15,840 nt of DNA, from the NCBI GenBank assembly GCA_041565275.1, contig JBFGVE010000061.1:1-15840 (forward strand), written 5' to 3'. The DNA comes from CAWUKT01 sp041565275. Its GTDB lineage: Bacteria > Bacteroidota > Bacteroidia > J057 > JADKCL01. The translations under genes were made by a program, and so were the position numbers. Below are positions 1 to 7,338 of the stretch, piece by piece. Every line of letters starts with the position of its first letter. Position 1 is the first letter of the stretch. A model generated the notes under the pieces. It searched no databases. It worked only from the letters and a program-made list of their open reading frames with translations, and was not told the DNA's origin.

Positions 1-168
1 AGCCACCACATGAACGTTGATTACAGCGGCTATGAGGGTTGGAAGCTGAAGGGAAAGGTTAAGACTGTCTTGTTGAGGGGCCAGGTGGCCATCGACGGAG
101 GTGAAGTCAAAGTGCCGCAGGGCTATGGCCAATTTATCCGACGGGGAAAGACTCTATCATATGCCTAA
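1..168 (+). CDS. hydA: Dihydropyrimidinase (D-hydantoinase), C-terminal end only
   Basis: Frame 1 is open from the left edge to TAA at 166-168 and gives the last 55 residues of a protein starting SHHMNVDYSGYEGWKLKG. This resembles the C-terminal region of dihydropyrimidinases and hydantoinases, where an H-x-x-V-D-Y-S/N segment is followed by a KG-x-x-x-x-V-x-x-RG strand and a short basic tail. The enzyme is a cytosolic zinc amidohydrolase that opens the dihydrouracil or dihydrothymine ring to N-carbamoyl-beta-alanine or its methyl analogue. The metal-binding part lies outside the window, so the call rests on the tail and on context: the next three genes encode the steps before and after it in the same pathway. 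Hydantoinase and dihydropyrimidinase cannot be told apart from this fragment. Confidence 0.8.
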   Translation, partial: SHHMNVDYSGYEGWKLKGKVKTVLLRGQVAIDGGEVKVPQGYGQFIRRGKTLSYA

Positions 169-234
169 GTATGACCAGTGTTCTTACGATGTTGTGAAGT
201 CAGTTGCTAAATAGTATTTTGGTCCGGAAGTTGG

Positions 235-252
235 CCCGGAAAGCACTCCGGG
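235..252. terminator. GC-rich hairpin after hydA, weak terminator candidate
   Basis: CCCGGA (235-240) and TCCGGG (247-252) form a perfect 6-bp GC-rich stem with a 6-nt loop, 67 nt after the hydA stop. No T-run follows directly (GCTTCAGC comes next), so it is not a textbook intrinsic terminator. It could be an attenuator or a chance inverted repeat. Confidence 0.3.
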
Positions 253-260
253 GCTTCAGC

Positions 261-302
261 ATTGCATCTATTGATTTTAATATTGCATCTGTTTATCAAA
301 TT
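261..302. repeat. Two adjacent imperfect 21-bp direct repeats upstream of beta-ureidopropionase
   Basis: ATTGCATCT at 261-269 recurs exactly at 282-290. The two 21-bp units lie end to end and match at about 15 of 21 positions by eye. The 21-bp period is two helical turns, so both copies face the same side of the DNA, as expected for a tandem operator. The repeat ends 25 nt before the ATG of the next gene. A CAAATTTG at 297-304, one base from the TAnnTTTG -7 consensus, overlaps its end. A regulatory role is inference. Confidence 0.4.
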
Positions 303-326
303 TGAACCAAAACCACCCATATAAAT

Positions 327-1193
327 ATGCCAAGAACAGTAAAATCGGGGCTTATTCAAATGAGTCTTCCCATGACAGAAGGGGAAGGTACAATAGAGGA
401 GATCGTACAGGCAATGTACGACAAGCATATTCCTTACATTGAGGAAGCTGGAAATGCGGGAGTACAAATCTTATGCCTCCAGGAAATATTCAACACACCT
501 TATTTTTGTCCCGGCCAGGATTCTGCTTGGTATGCTTCTGCAGAAGCCGTTCCGGGCCCGACCACGGAGCGTCTCGCTGCTTATGCCAGGAAATATGACA
601 TGGTGATCATCGTTCCCATTTATGAAAAGGAGCAGCCCGGCCTTCTGTACAATACTGCGGCTGTCATTGATGCAGATGGTACTTATCTGGGCAAATACCG
701 CAAGACACACATTCCGCACATAGCTGGCTTTTGGGAGAAGTTTTTCTTTAGGCCAGGAAATGCAGGCTACCCGGTTTTTCAGACCAAATATGCCAAGATC
801 GGCATCTATATCTGCTATGACCGTCACTTTCCTGAAGGCGCACGCATTCTCGGCCTGAATGGTGCGGAGATCGTTTACAATCCATCCGCCACTGTAGCCG
901 GCCTTTCCCAGTACCTCTGGAAACTGGAACAACCCGCACATGCAGCCGCCAATGGCTATTTCATGGGATGTATCAACCGGGTGGGTGAAGAGAAACCCTG
1001 GGACTTGGGCAGGTTTTATGGAACCAGCTATTTCGTTGATCCTCGCGGTCAGATATTTGCAGAGGCTTCCGAATACGATGACGAGTTGCTGATCGCTGAA
1101 TTCGACCTGGACATGATCGAAGAAGTCCGTGCGACCTGGCAATTCTTCCGGGACCGCCGTCCCGAAACTTATGGCAGTTTGACAGATCTCTAA
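327..1193 (+). CDS. Beta-ureidopropionase (N-carbamoyl-beta-alanine amidohydrolase, nitrilase superfamily)
   Basis: This 288-residue cytosolic carbon-nitrogen hydrolase probably hydrolyses N-carbamoyl-beta-alanine to beta-alanine, CO2 and ammonia, the last step of reductive pyrimidine degradation. The nitrilase catalytic triad is visible as Glu53 (LQEIFN), Lys126 (KYRKTHIP) and Cys163 (YICYDRHFPE). Glu137 (FWEKFF) is a likely accessory glutamate. The Lys-to-Cys spacing equals that of eukaryotic beta-ureidopropionase, and the later AAANGYFMGCINRVG stretch also resembles that family. The length fits bacterial members, which lack the N-terminal extension of the mammalian enzyme. The ATG at 327 is preceded by A/T-rich DNA without a Shine-Dalgarno. 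N-carbamoylputrescine amidase (AguB) is the main alternative by sequence, but hydA upstream and preTA downstream favour the pyrimidine role. Confidence 0.88.
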   Translation: MPRTVKSGLIQMSLPMTEGEGTIEEIVQAMYDKHIPYIEEAGNAGVQILCLQEIFNTPYFCPGQDSAWYASAEAVPGPTTERLAAYARKYDMVIIVPIYEKEQPGLLYNTAAVIDADGTYLGKYRKTHIPHIAGFWEKFFFRPGNAGYPVFQTKYAKIGIYICYDRHFPEGARILGLNGAEIVYNPSATVAGLSQYLWKLEQPAHAAANGYFMGCINRVGEEKPWDLGRFYGTSYFVDPRGQIFAEASEYDDELLIAEFDLDMIEEVRATWQFFRDRRPETYGSLTDL

Positions 1194-1218
1194 GCAACAT
1201 TTCAGGAACCAGAACTTA

Positions 1219-1233
1219 GATTGTTCAACAATC
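1219..1233. promoter_or_regulatory. Perfect 15-nt palindrome, operator candidate
   Basis: GATTGTT-C-AACAATC is a perfect inverted repeat with 7-nt arms and one central base. It sits in the 73-bp gap between beta-ureidopropionase and preT, 33 nt before the preT ATG. The loop is too short for an RNA hairpin of this exact form, and no T-run follows, so a protein-binding operator is more likely than a terminator. The regulator is unknown. Confidence 0.4.
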
Positions 1234-1266
1234 GCTCCAGAACCAATCACTTTTCGATCTATCACT

Positions 1267-2589
1267 ATGGCGGAACTGAAAAGACCCACAACCAAAGCGG
1301 AATTTGAAGCTAATTTTGCGCAGCTCAAGCCACTGATGAACAGTACAGAGGCATACTACGAAAGTTCACGCTGCCTCTTCTGCTATGATGCTCCCTGTGT
1401 AAATGCCTGTCCGACGGGAATCGATATTCCACTGTTCATTCGGCAAATCCATACGGGAGACCTCAACGGGGCGGCCAAAACCATCTATGACAGCAACTGG
1501 CTGGGACATGCTTGCGGAAAGGTGTGCCCGACCGAGGTCCTTTGTGAAGGGGCCTGTGTCTTCAACCACCAGCATATCAAGCCGATCGAGATCGGACGTT
1601 TGCAATCCATGGCTACCGCTCAGGTCATTTCTTCAAATAAAAAGCTCTATCAATGTGCACCTGATAATGGGAAAAAAGTCGCAGTGGTGGGTGCGGGACC
1701 TGCAGGCCTGTCCGTTGCCTGCGAATTGCGCTTGCTGGGTTACACTGTTGATGTTTACGAAGCTAAGGAAAAGCCCTCCGGTCTGACAGTTTATGGGGTT
1801 GCACCTTATAAGATCACCAACGAGGAAGCTCTTGAAGAAGTGGAGTACCTGCAAAAACAGTTCGGATTCACTATCACCTGTAACTCCCCTGTTGACAGCG
1901 AAGTGTTGAAGGGTTTTGAAACTGATTATGACGCTGTTTTTCTCGGAATTGGCCTGGGTAATACGTGGCTCCCTGAGATACCCGGAATTGACCTCCCACA
2001 GGTGACGGGGGCGACCGAGTTCGTCGAAAAGTTGCGGATGCAACATGCAGCAACAACCATCCCTTCTGATGTAGTGGTGATCGGTGGCGGAAATACGGCC
2101 ATGGATGCAGCCAGTGAAAGTGCGCGGATGGGAGCGGAAAATGTTACCCTTGCCTATCGGCGTGCCAAGCACGAAATGGGGGCGTATCCGTTTGAATACG
2201 ATCTGGCTAAAGATGTCGGGGTCAAAGGGCTCTTCAATGTACAACCCATCGCGATCAGAGGCGTTGACAAAGTTGAAGGTGTAGAATTGGTCCGCACTGA
2301 GGTAGTGGATGGCAGGGTACACCCTATCGAGGGGTCGGGGTTTTTCGTTCCCTGTGAAATGGTCATTTTGGCTACTGGACAGGTAAAGCAAATCGAATTC
2401 CTGGGAGAGATCGAAGGGCTCGACCTGGAACACAATGGCTGTATCAAGGTCAATGCAGCGTACCAAACAAGTAACCCCCATTACTTCGCTGCGGGTGATG
2501 CTGTGAACGGTGGAGCAGAAGTGGTCAATGCTGTTGCCGAGGGTAAAGTCGCCGCCCACGGCATTCATCAATACATTACCGAAGCTTAA
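1267..2589 (+). CDS. preT: NAD-dependent dihydropyrimidine dehydrogenase, electron-input subunit PreT
   Basis: This 440-residue flavo-iron-sulfur protein matches the N-terminal half of mammalian dihydropyrimidine dehydrogenase and E. coli PreT. It takes electrons from NAD(P)H via FAD and passes them through 4Fe-4S clusters to PreA. The N-terminal domain carries cysteines 36, 39, 44 and 48 (CLFCYDAPCVNAC) and 83, 87, 93 and 97 (CGKVCPTEVLCEGAC). Gln113 in IGRLQSMA corresponds to the glutamine that ligates a cluster in mammalian DPD. The FAD Rossmann motif is VVGAGPAGLS (140-149) and the NAD(P)H motif is VVIGGGNTAMDAA (270-282). A C-terminal FAAGDAV motif completes the flavin site. The protein is slightly longer than E. 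coli PreT. Its stop lies 51 nt before preA, within a duplicated junction. No Shine-Dalgarno precedes the ATG. Confidence 0.93.
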   Translation: MAELKRPTTKAEFEANFAQLKPLMNSTEAYYESSRCLFCYDAPCVNACPTGIDIPLFIRQIHTGDLNGAAKTIYDSNWLGHACGKVCPTEVLCEGACVFNHQHIKPIEIGRLQSMATAQVISSNKKLYQCAPDNGKKVAVVGAGPAGLSVACELRLLGYTVDVYEAKEKPSGLTVYGVAPYKITNEEALEEVEYLQKQFGFTITCNSPVDSEVLKGFETDYDAVFLGIGLGNTWLPEIPGIDLPQVTGATEFVEKLRMQHAATTIPSDVVVIGGGNTAMDAASESARMGAENVTLAYRRAKHEMGAYPFEYDLAKDVGVKGLFNVQPIAIRGVDKVEGVELVRTEVVDGRVHPIEGSGFFVPCEMVILATGQVKQIEFLGEIEGLDLEHNGCIKVNAAYQTSNPHYFAAGDAVNGGAEVVNAVAEGKVAAHGIHQYITEA

Positions 2590-2640
2590 TACAAGAGATA
2601 CATCATCAATACATTACCGGAGCTTAATACAAAAGATACA
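2566..2640. repeat. 38-bp tandem duplication across the preT/preA junction
   Basis: Unit 1 (2566-2603) holds the last eight codons of preT with its stop plus the spacer. Unit 2 (2604-2640) repeats it directly with two mismatches in 37 bases (2582/2620 and 2595/2633) and abuts the preA ATG. The duplication copied the preT terminal codons and TAA into what is now spacer, leaving preA with the same 15-nt leader that follows the preT stop. Two differences suggest the event is not brand new, or that the copies are under weak constraint. Confidence 0.9.
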
Positions 2641-3966
2641 ATGGCAGATCTTTCAGTCAATTTTGCAGGCATAAAAGCCCCCAACCCTTTCTGGCTGGCT
2701 TCCGGACCACCCACCAACTCAGGTTACCAGGTTATGAAAGCCTTTGAAGCAGGCTGGGGAGGCGCAGTCTGGAAAACCCTGGGTGTACCCGTTATCAATG
2801 TCTCCAGCCGTTATGGTGGAGTCAATTACCGGAATGCCCGTCTGGCCGGGTTTAACAATATCGAGTTGATCACGGATCGTCCCCTCGCTGACAACCTCCG
2901 CGAGATCGAAGAGGTGAAAAAATACTTTCCCGACCATGCGGTCATTGCTTCTTTAATGGTAGAGACCAAGGAGGAATGGCGGCAGATCATCCGGGACGTT
3001 GAGAATGCCGGTTCCGATGGGATAGAGTTGAACTTTGGCTGTCCCCACGGCATGTGTGAGAGGGGTATGGGCTCGGCGGTCGGTCAAGAACCTGCGGTCC
3101 TCAAAACGATCGTGGAATGGGTAATGGAATATGCCAAGATCCCTGTCGTGGTTAAACTGACGCCCAATATTACAGACATTACCGTACCTGCGCTGGCCGC
3201 CGTAGCTGGTGGCGCTGACTCAATTTCCTTGATCAATACCCTTAAAAGTATTGTTGGAGTGGATTTGGATGCTCTTGCTCCCTACCCCGTTGTGGATGGA
3301 CGCGGTACCAACGGAGGCTACTGTGGCCCGGCGGTGAAGCCTGTCGCACTCAATATGGTCAGGGAGTGTGCTCAGCACCCCGGTGTGAATGTCCCGATTT
3401 CGGGGATCGGTGGGATTGAAACATGGCGGGATGCAGCGGAACATATTTTGCTGGGAGCATCAACGGTACAGATCTGTACAGCAGTGATGCACTTTGGATT
3501 CGGTATCATTCGCGAGTTGATCCCCGGATTGGAACGGTATATGGACGAAAAAGGATTTGCAACCATGAATGACATGGTTGGCAAGGCCTTGCCGAATGCA
3601 GTTGAGTGGAAGATGCTCAACCTCAAGCACCAAGTGATTGCCAACATTGATGCAGACAAGTGCATTGGTTGCCAGCTCTGCTATACCGCCTGTGAAGATG
3701 GAGCCCACCAGGCTATTGCGTTGCCTGGTAGTGACACCCGCGTTCCCACCATCATCGAGGAAAACTGTGTCGGTTGCAATCTGTGCTCACTGATTTGCCC
3801 GGTAGAAGAATGCATCACCATGGAAAAGGTGGATGATGGCACCCAACATGAGACCTGGGAAGATCGTACCCTTGCCTGTACAATTCCTACGACATTTGAT
3901 GATGAACGAGCAGGAGGCCGGGAGCATTATGTTCCGGCACCGACAGATGCTTTCAAGAAGAAATAG
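2641..3966 (+). CDS. preA: NAD-dependent dihydropyrimidine dehydrogenase, catalytic subunit PreA
   Basis: This 441-residue subunit reduces uracil or thymine to the 5,6-dihydro form, or runs the reverse reaction, in a cytosolic complex with PreT. Residues 1 to about 330 form the FMN-binding TIM barrel of the dihydroorotate-dehydrogenase family. The active-site loop is ELNFGCPHGMCERGMG, where Asn131 and Cys134 align with the substrate-binding Asn and the general-acid Cys of mammalian DPD. The C-terminal part is a 2x[4Fe-4S] ferredoxin domain with cysteines 341, 344, 347, 351 and 376, 379, 382, 386. It is about 30 residues longer than E. coli PreA, mainly as a polar tail. Its order after preT is the usual bacterial arrangement, and co-transcription is likely. 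Confidence is high from the motifs and from the three pathway neighbours. Confidence 0.94.
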   Translation: MADLSVNFAGIKAPNPFWLASGPPTNSGYQVMKAFEAGWGGAVWKTLGVPVINVSSRYGGVNYRNARLAGFNNIELITDRPLADNLREIEEVKKYFPDHAVIASLMVETKEEWRQIIRDVENAGSDGIELNFGCPHGMCERGMGSAVGQEPAVLKTIVEWVMEYAKIPVVVKLTPNITDITVPALAAVAGGADSISLINTLKSIVGVDLDALAPYPVVDGRGTNGGYCGPAVKPVALNMVRECAQHPGVNVPISGIGGIETWRDAAEHILLGASTVQICTAVMHFGFGIIRELIPGLERYMDEKGFATMNDMVGKALPNAVEWKMLNLKHQVIANIDADKCIGCQLCYTACEDGAHQAIALPGSDTRVPTIIEENCVGCNLCSLICPVEECITMEKVDDGTQHETWEDRTLACTIPTTFDDERAGGREHYVPAPTDAFKKK

Positions 3967-4078
3967 GATTTATTTCACTTTTACACCATCGTCAAATGAA
4001 TATCACAGGTCTGCAATTCTTTTGAAATTCATAGAAAGGGCTTTCACAATCGGATAAACAACGATATATACTTTGTAT

Positions 4079-5881
4079 ATGGACACTTATATTCTCCTTC
4101 GCTCAAATCCTTATTTCAGACATTCTTCTGAAGAACAACTAGACGAATTCCTTAAAAAAGCTCAGGTCCGCAACCTCGCATGTGGGGAAACCCTACTAAA
4201 GCAAAATGAATCCGGTAACAACGCCTACATATTACTGGATGGTCGTCTGCGCTCCTTTCGCACAAGATACGATGGGAAAGAACAGGTGATCGGGGAAATT
4301 ACACGGGGAGAGATTGTAGGTGAAACCGCCGCTTTTCTGGATCAGCCACGCACAGCTACAGTGGTGGCCATTCGGAACTCAGTGTTGCTGGAAGTGGATC
4401 GTAACGATTTGATAAACTTGATCCAGTCCCACAAGAGTTCCTTAACAGATTTCACCCGAAACATAGTAAAGCGGTCACAGCCTACTTTTGCTCACCACAA
4501 CGAGGTACGAAGCGTATTGTTGTTTCCTATATCTCCTGGAATTCGCATACATGATTTTTCCCGTCAGTTCCTGGAATGTTTGGAGAAATACCGTTCCGTC
4601 AGGTGCTGGAGCGCAAAAAGTTTCATGGAAGCCACTGGAATCGATACAGAAGTCCGTGGCGACTCAGACCATTCTGAGATACAGGCCAAACTGTTGGAAT
4701 TGGAAACAGAGTGTGAAATGACCGTCTTATCCTCAGACGGCAATTGGGATCTCTGGACCAAAGCCTGTGCCTATCGCGCAGACAGTATCGTTCTACTGGC
4801 ACGACACACCGATTTTCATCCACCTACCAAGGCAGAATTGCGGATGTGGGACGAGATCAACAAAGCGAATCAGGTGCGCGTTGAATTGGTTTTGCTACAT
4901 CCAAGTGCAGAACGGCTCCCGGAAAGAAGCCGCCAATGGCTGGAAAACCGTAAAATTTTCCGGCATCATCACCTCGTCGAAGGGGATTCTTCCACTACTG
5001 CAACCCTGGCCCGTTTCTTGACTGGAAATGCAATTGGATTTGCACTGAGCGGAGGCGGGTTCAAATCTGCTTTACAAGCTGGGATCCTACACGCAATGGC
5101 AGAGGGCGGCATTCCAATGGACATCATTGGAGGGAGCTCTGGCGGTGCTTTCGCCGGAGCAATATTTGCAAACCGCCCACCTCTGAAAGAGATTCCAGAT
5201 GTGGTGACAAAAAGCATGAATCGCTTTCGTAAAGTGGCCCGCCTGACATTTCCCATCGTATCGCTTTATTCCGGGAAAGGAATCACCCAAGCTATGCTGG
5301 ATTTCTTTGGAAATCAGCAGCTGGAGGATCTTTGGACAAATTACTTTTGCACTTCGCTAAGCCTGAAATCCGGTGCCCTGATCGTGCATCGAAAGGGGGC
5401 AGTATGGGAGGCGGTACGAGCAAGTTCTTCAGTAATGGGCCTCCTCCCTCCTGTGATTACTAATGACGATGTGCTGGTAGACGGTGGTTTCATCAATCCT
5501 TGCCCTACAGACGTACTCCACCAAATTGGTGCGGGTAAAGTTGTAGTGGTCAGTGCGTTTGGCAAGGCTGGATTGAAGGAAACAGGCAATTTCCCTCCTT
5601 CCGTCTCAGGTTGGAACCTGCTGGCCAGGTATATCAATCCCTTCTACAAAAAGAAGATTAGCCCAAAAATTGGATCAAGCATCCTGCAATCGATGCTTTT
5701 TGCTTCCACTTACTTGCTGTCCAATGTCTTTCAACAATCTGCTATTGACTTACTCATAGAACCGGATGTAAGCCAATTTTCGCCCCAAGACAACAATGCG
5801 GTTACGAAAATGTATGAATCAGGCTACGAATTCGGTATTCGAAATCTTTCCAAGTGGAAACTAACTTTAGGTTTGGACTAG
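4079..5881 (+). CDS. Cyclic-nucleotide-binding patatin-like phospholipase (NTE family)
   Basis: This 600-residue protein resembles a reduced neuropathy-target-esterase or lysophospholipase. Residues about 5-125 form one cyclic-nucleotide-binding domain. Its phosphate-binding cassette VGETAAFLDQPRTATVVA keeps the key Glu82 and Arg91, so ligand binding looks possible. Residues about 140-315 form a linker found in such fusions, here without a firm name. The patatin domain starts near 318: oxyanion loop SGGGFKS (324-330, Lys instead of the usual Arg), nucleophile Ser354 in GGSSGG (GxSxG), and the dyad Asp468 in DGG. It is expected to hydrolyse phospholipid or lysophospholipid acyl esters under cyclic-nucleotide control. 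No signal peptide or clear transmembrane segment is seen. A TTG two codons upstream is possible, but the ATG is preferred. An FAD oxidoreductase follows after 10 bp. Confidence 0.88.
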   Translation: MDTYILLRSNPYFRHSSEEQLDEFLKKAQVRNLACGETLLKQNESGNNAYILLDGRLRSFRTRYDGKEQVIGEITRGEIVGETAAFLDQPRTATVVAIRNSVLLEVDRNDLINLIQSHKSSLTDFTRNIVKRSQPTFAHHNEVRSVLLFPISPGIRIHDFSRQFLECLEKYRSVRCWSAKSFMEATGIDTEVRGDSDHSEIQAKLLELETECEMTVLSSDGNWDLWTKACAYRADSIVLLARHTDFHPPTKAELRMWDEINKANQVRVELVLLHPSAERLPERSRQWLENRKIFRHHHLVEGDSSTTATLARFLTGNAIGFALSGGGFKSALQAGILHAMAEGGIPMDIIGGSSGGAFAGAIFANRPPLKEIPDVVTKSMNRFRKVARLTFPIVSLYSGKGITQAMLDFFGNQQLEDLWTNYFCTSLSLKSGALIVHRKGAVWEAVRASSSVMGLLPPVITNDDVLVDGGFINPCPTDVLHQIGAGKVVVVSAFGKAGLKETGNFPPSVSGWNLLARYINPFYKKKISPKIGSSILQSMLFASTYLLSNVFQQSAIDLLIEPDVSQFSPQDNNAVTKMYESGYEFGIRNLSKWKLTLGLD

Positions 5882-5891
5882 AATCTATCAT

Positions 5892-7217
5892 ATGACAAAA
5901 TTTGTTACCCAGAAGTATAGCAACTGGTGGAGTGGCCCGGAAAACCTTCAGCCACGTCTCATAGAAGATCTCCGCACTGATGTAGTGGTAATTGGTGGCG
6001 GATTCACAGGATTGTACACGGCTCTTAATCTTCGCCAAAGAGGAATCAGCGTAGCGGTTCTAGAAAGAGAATTTGCAGGTTCAGGTGCCAGCGGACGCAA
6101 TTCTGGTTACATAGATGGGCTGATAGGTAAAGACTACACTTCGCTTCTCAAGACCAACAAGCTGAGTAGGGCCCAAGAACTGTGCCACTTTGCAAAAACC
6201 TCGGTGCTGCGCCTGGAAGGATTCATTCGTGACAACCAGATCGAGTGCAGTTATGTGAGCAATGGAAATATCAATGCCGCCATCCATCCTCGGCAAAACA
6301 AACGGTTAATGGCACTTCAGGCAGCAGGAAAGGGTTTAGGGCTAAACTTGCGTTTTCTGGGCAGGGACGAAATGCGAGAGCGAGGAATACCTGCTTCCTT
6401 CGTCTCCGGTATCCTGGACCCAGTAGGCGGTATACTCGATCCTGGAAAGCTGATCTCAAATGTTCGAAAGATGGCCATCTCCGCAGGGGTCCAGTTGTAT
6501 GAGCAGACTGAGGTGGTGCGAATCCATAACAGCGCCCCTGTCATGGTGGAAACTGCAGGAGGTACCGTCACAGCTGATTCCGCTGTGCTCGCCACCAATG
6601 CATTTACTATGCAGCTAGGATGGAAGAGAAGGTTTATGTCTCCGGTGTGGGCTGGCATGTTTGAATCAGAGACGCTAAGCCAAGAGCAACGTGACCGCCT
6701 GAATTGGCCGAACAGAGAAGGCATCTACACTGCTCATGAAAAACTGGAAAGCTACCGCCTCACTGAGCACAATACCCTGATCGCTGGCGGCAAGTATGTG
6801 TATATTCCTTGGGGGAGCCAACTACGCAATCTGGATAGGCCCACGATGGCAGTTAAGATTGAAAAGGTCTTCCGCAACCGCTTTCCAGAACTGGAGGATT
6901 TAAAGCTAGCTACCTTTTGGGGTGGCTGGATCGCTATTCCGCTTGATTTCATGCCGGGTATAGGAGTGACAGGCAAATACAACAACATCCACTATGGAAT
7001 CGGATATGCAGGGCATGGCGTACCACAAACCTTACTTGTCGGCGAAATCCTCGCGGAGAATGTCCAGGGGAAAGCCCATCCTTTGGGGAAAGTCCTGGAC
7101 CGATGGACTTTTCCCATTCCGCCCGAACCCTTTAAATGGCTTGTATCTAAGGTAGTAGATGGAGCTTTAGGTATAGCTGACCGATATATTGACAGAATGG
7201 TGACACAGAAAAAGTGA
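5892..7217 (+). CDS. FAD-dependent amine/D-amino-acid oxidase family protein (DadA/PuuB-like)
   Basis: This 441-residue protein belongs to the DAO superfamily, which oxidises the C-N bond of amino acids or amines with FAD. The N-terminal Rossmann motif is VVVIGGGFTGLYTA (GxGxxG at Gly35, Gly37, Gly40) followed by the ribose-binding acidic end AVLERE. AGSGASGRNSGYIDG is the typical second flavin contact of the PuuB/OrdL-type group. FWGGWIAIPLDFMPGIG and GIGYAGHGV near the C-terminus match the closing FAD contacts. The WW dipeptide near residue 12 and the overall length also fit gamma-glutamylputrescine-oxidase-like proteins. The substrate cannot be read from sequence. The start lies 10 bp after the patatin gene, so the two are probably co-transcribed. 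No export signal is seen. Confidence 0.85.
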   Translation: MTKFVTQKYSNWWSGPENLQPRLIEDLRTDVVVIGGGFTGLYTALNLRQRGISVAVLEREFAGSGASGRNSGYIDGLIGKDYTSLLKTNKLSRAQELCHFAKTSVLRLEGFIRDNQIECSYVSNGNINAAIHPRQNKRLMALQAAGKGLGLNLRFLGRDEMRERGIPASFVSGILDPVGGILDPGKLISNVRKMAISAGVQLYEQTEVVRIHNSAPVMVETAGGTVTADSAVLATNAFTMQLGWKRRFMSPVWAGMFESETLSQEQRDRLNWPNREGIYTAHEKLESYRLTEHNTLIAGGKYVYIPWGSQLRNLDRPTMAVKIEKVFRNRFPELEDLKLATFWGGWIAIPLDFMPGIGVTGKYNNIHYGIGYAGHGVPQTLLVGEILAENVQGKAHPLGKVLDRWTFPIPPEPFKWLVSKVVDGALGIADRYIDRMVTQKK

Positions 7218-7262
7218 GGTTACATAAAATCCAAATTTGCGCTTGAAGGTTGGAGTGATTGA

Positions 7263-7294
7263 TTTAGTCCTTCCCTTTAAAATCTGTATATTTG
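7263..7294 (+). promoter_or_regulatory. Bacteroidota-type promoter candidate upstream of the GNAT gene
   Basis: TATATTTG at 7287-7294 is a perfect match to the Bacteroidota -7 consensus TAnnTTTG. A TTTA at 7263-7266, one base from the -33 TTTG element, lies 20 nt upstream, close to the expected spacing. Transcription would start near 7300 and run through the tandem repeat into the acetyltransferase, leaving a leader of about 270 nt. Confidence 0.5.
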
Positions 7295-7302
7295 CTCTGT
7301 TT

Positions 7303-7338
7303 GAGGTGTTATCTTAAATCGAGGGGTTATCTTAGGTA
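7303..7338. repeat. Two adjacent 18-bp direct repeats after the promoter
   Basis: GAGGTGTTATCTTAAATC (7303-7320) is followed at once by GAGGGGTTATCTTAGGTA (7321-7338). The first 14 positions differ only once, and the tails diverge. The pair starts nine bases after the -7 box, so it would be at or just after the transcription start. It could be a repressor site or a slippage duplication. Confidence 0.55.

Noticed and set aside
219..242. 12-bp tandem pair TTGGTCCGGAAG / TTGGCCCGGAAA
   Set aside because: Ten of 12 matches in so short a unit is compatible with chance once all spacers and periods are considered, so it is left out of the repeat list.
1220..1229. ATTGTTCAAC shared between the preT palindrome and the prfB leader (13541-13550) as a common regulator site
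   Set aside because: Exact 10-mers are expected to recur by chance many times in 15.8 kb, and the prfB copy lacks the inverted half.
471..1328. 285-codon open frame on the - strand
   Set aside because: It lies opposite beta-ureidopropionase, which carries the full nitrilase triad; the antisense product shows no recognisable family motif.
2154..2453. 99-codon antisense ORF within preT, and similar antisense ORFs in preA (3372-3665) and the patatin gene (5341-5637)
   Set aside because: All lie wholly within well-supported genes and read as low-complexity Ser/Pro/Thr-rich sequence typical of reversed codons.
1633..2571. 312-codon open frame on the - strand
   Set aside because: It is opposite preT, whose cysteine clusters and dinucleotide motifs are complete. 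The antisense frame looks like a by-product of codon bias.
4067..4075. TATACTTTG just before the patatin gene as a -7 promoter box
   Set aside because: Spacing between TA and TTTG is off by one from TAnnTTTG, and the start site would fall on or after the ATG.
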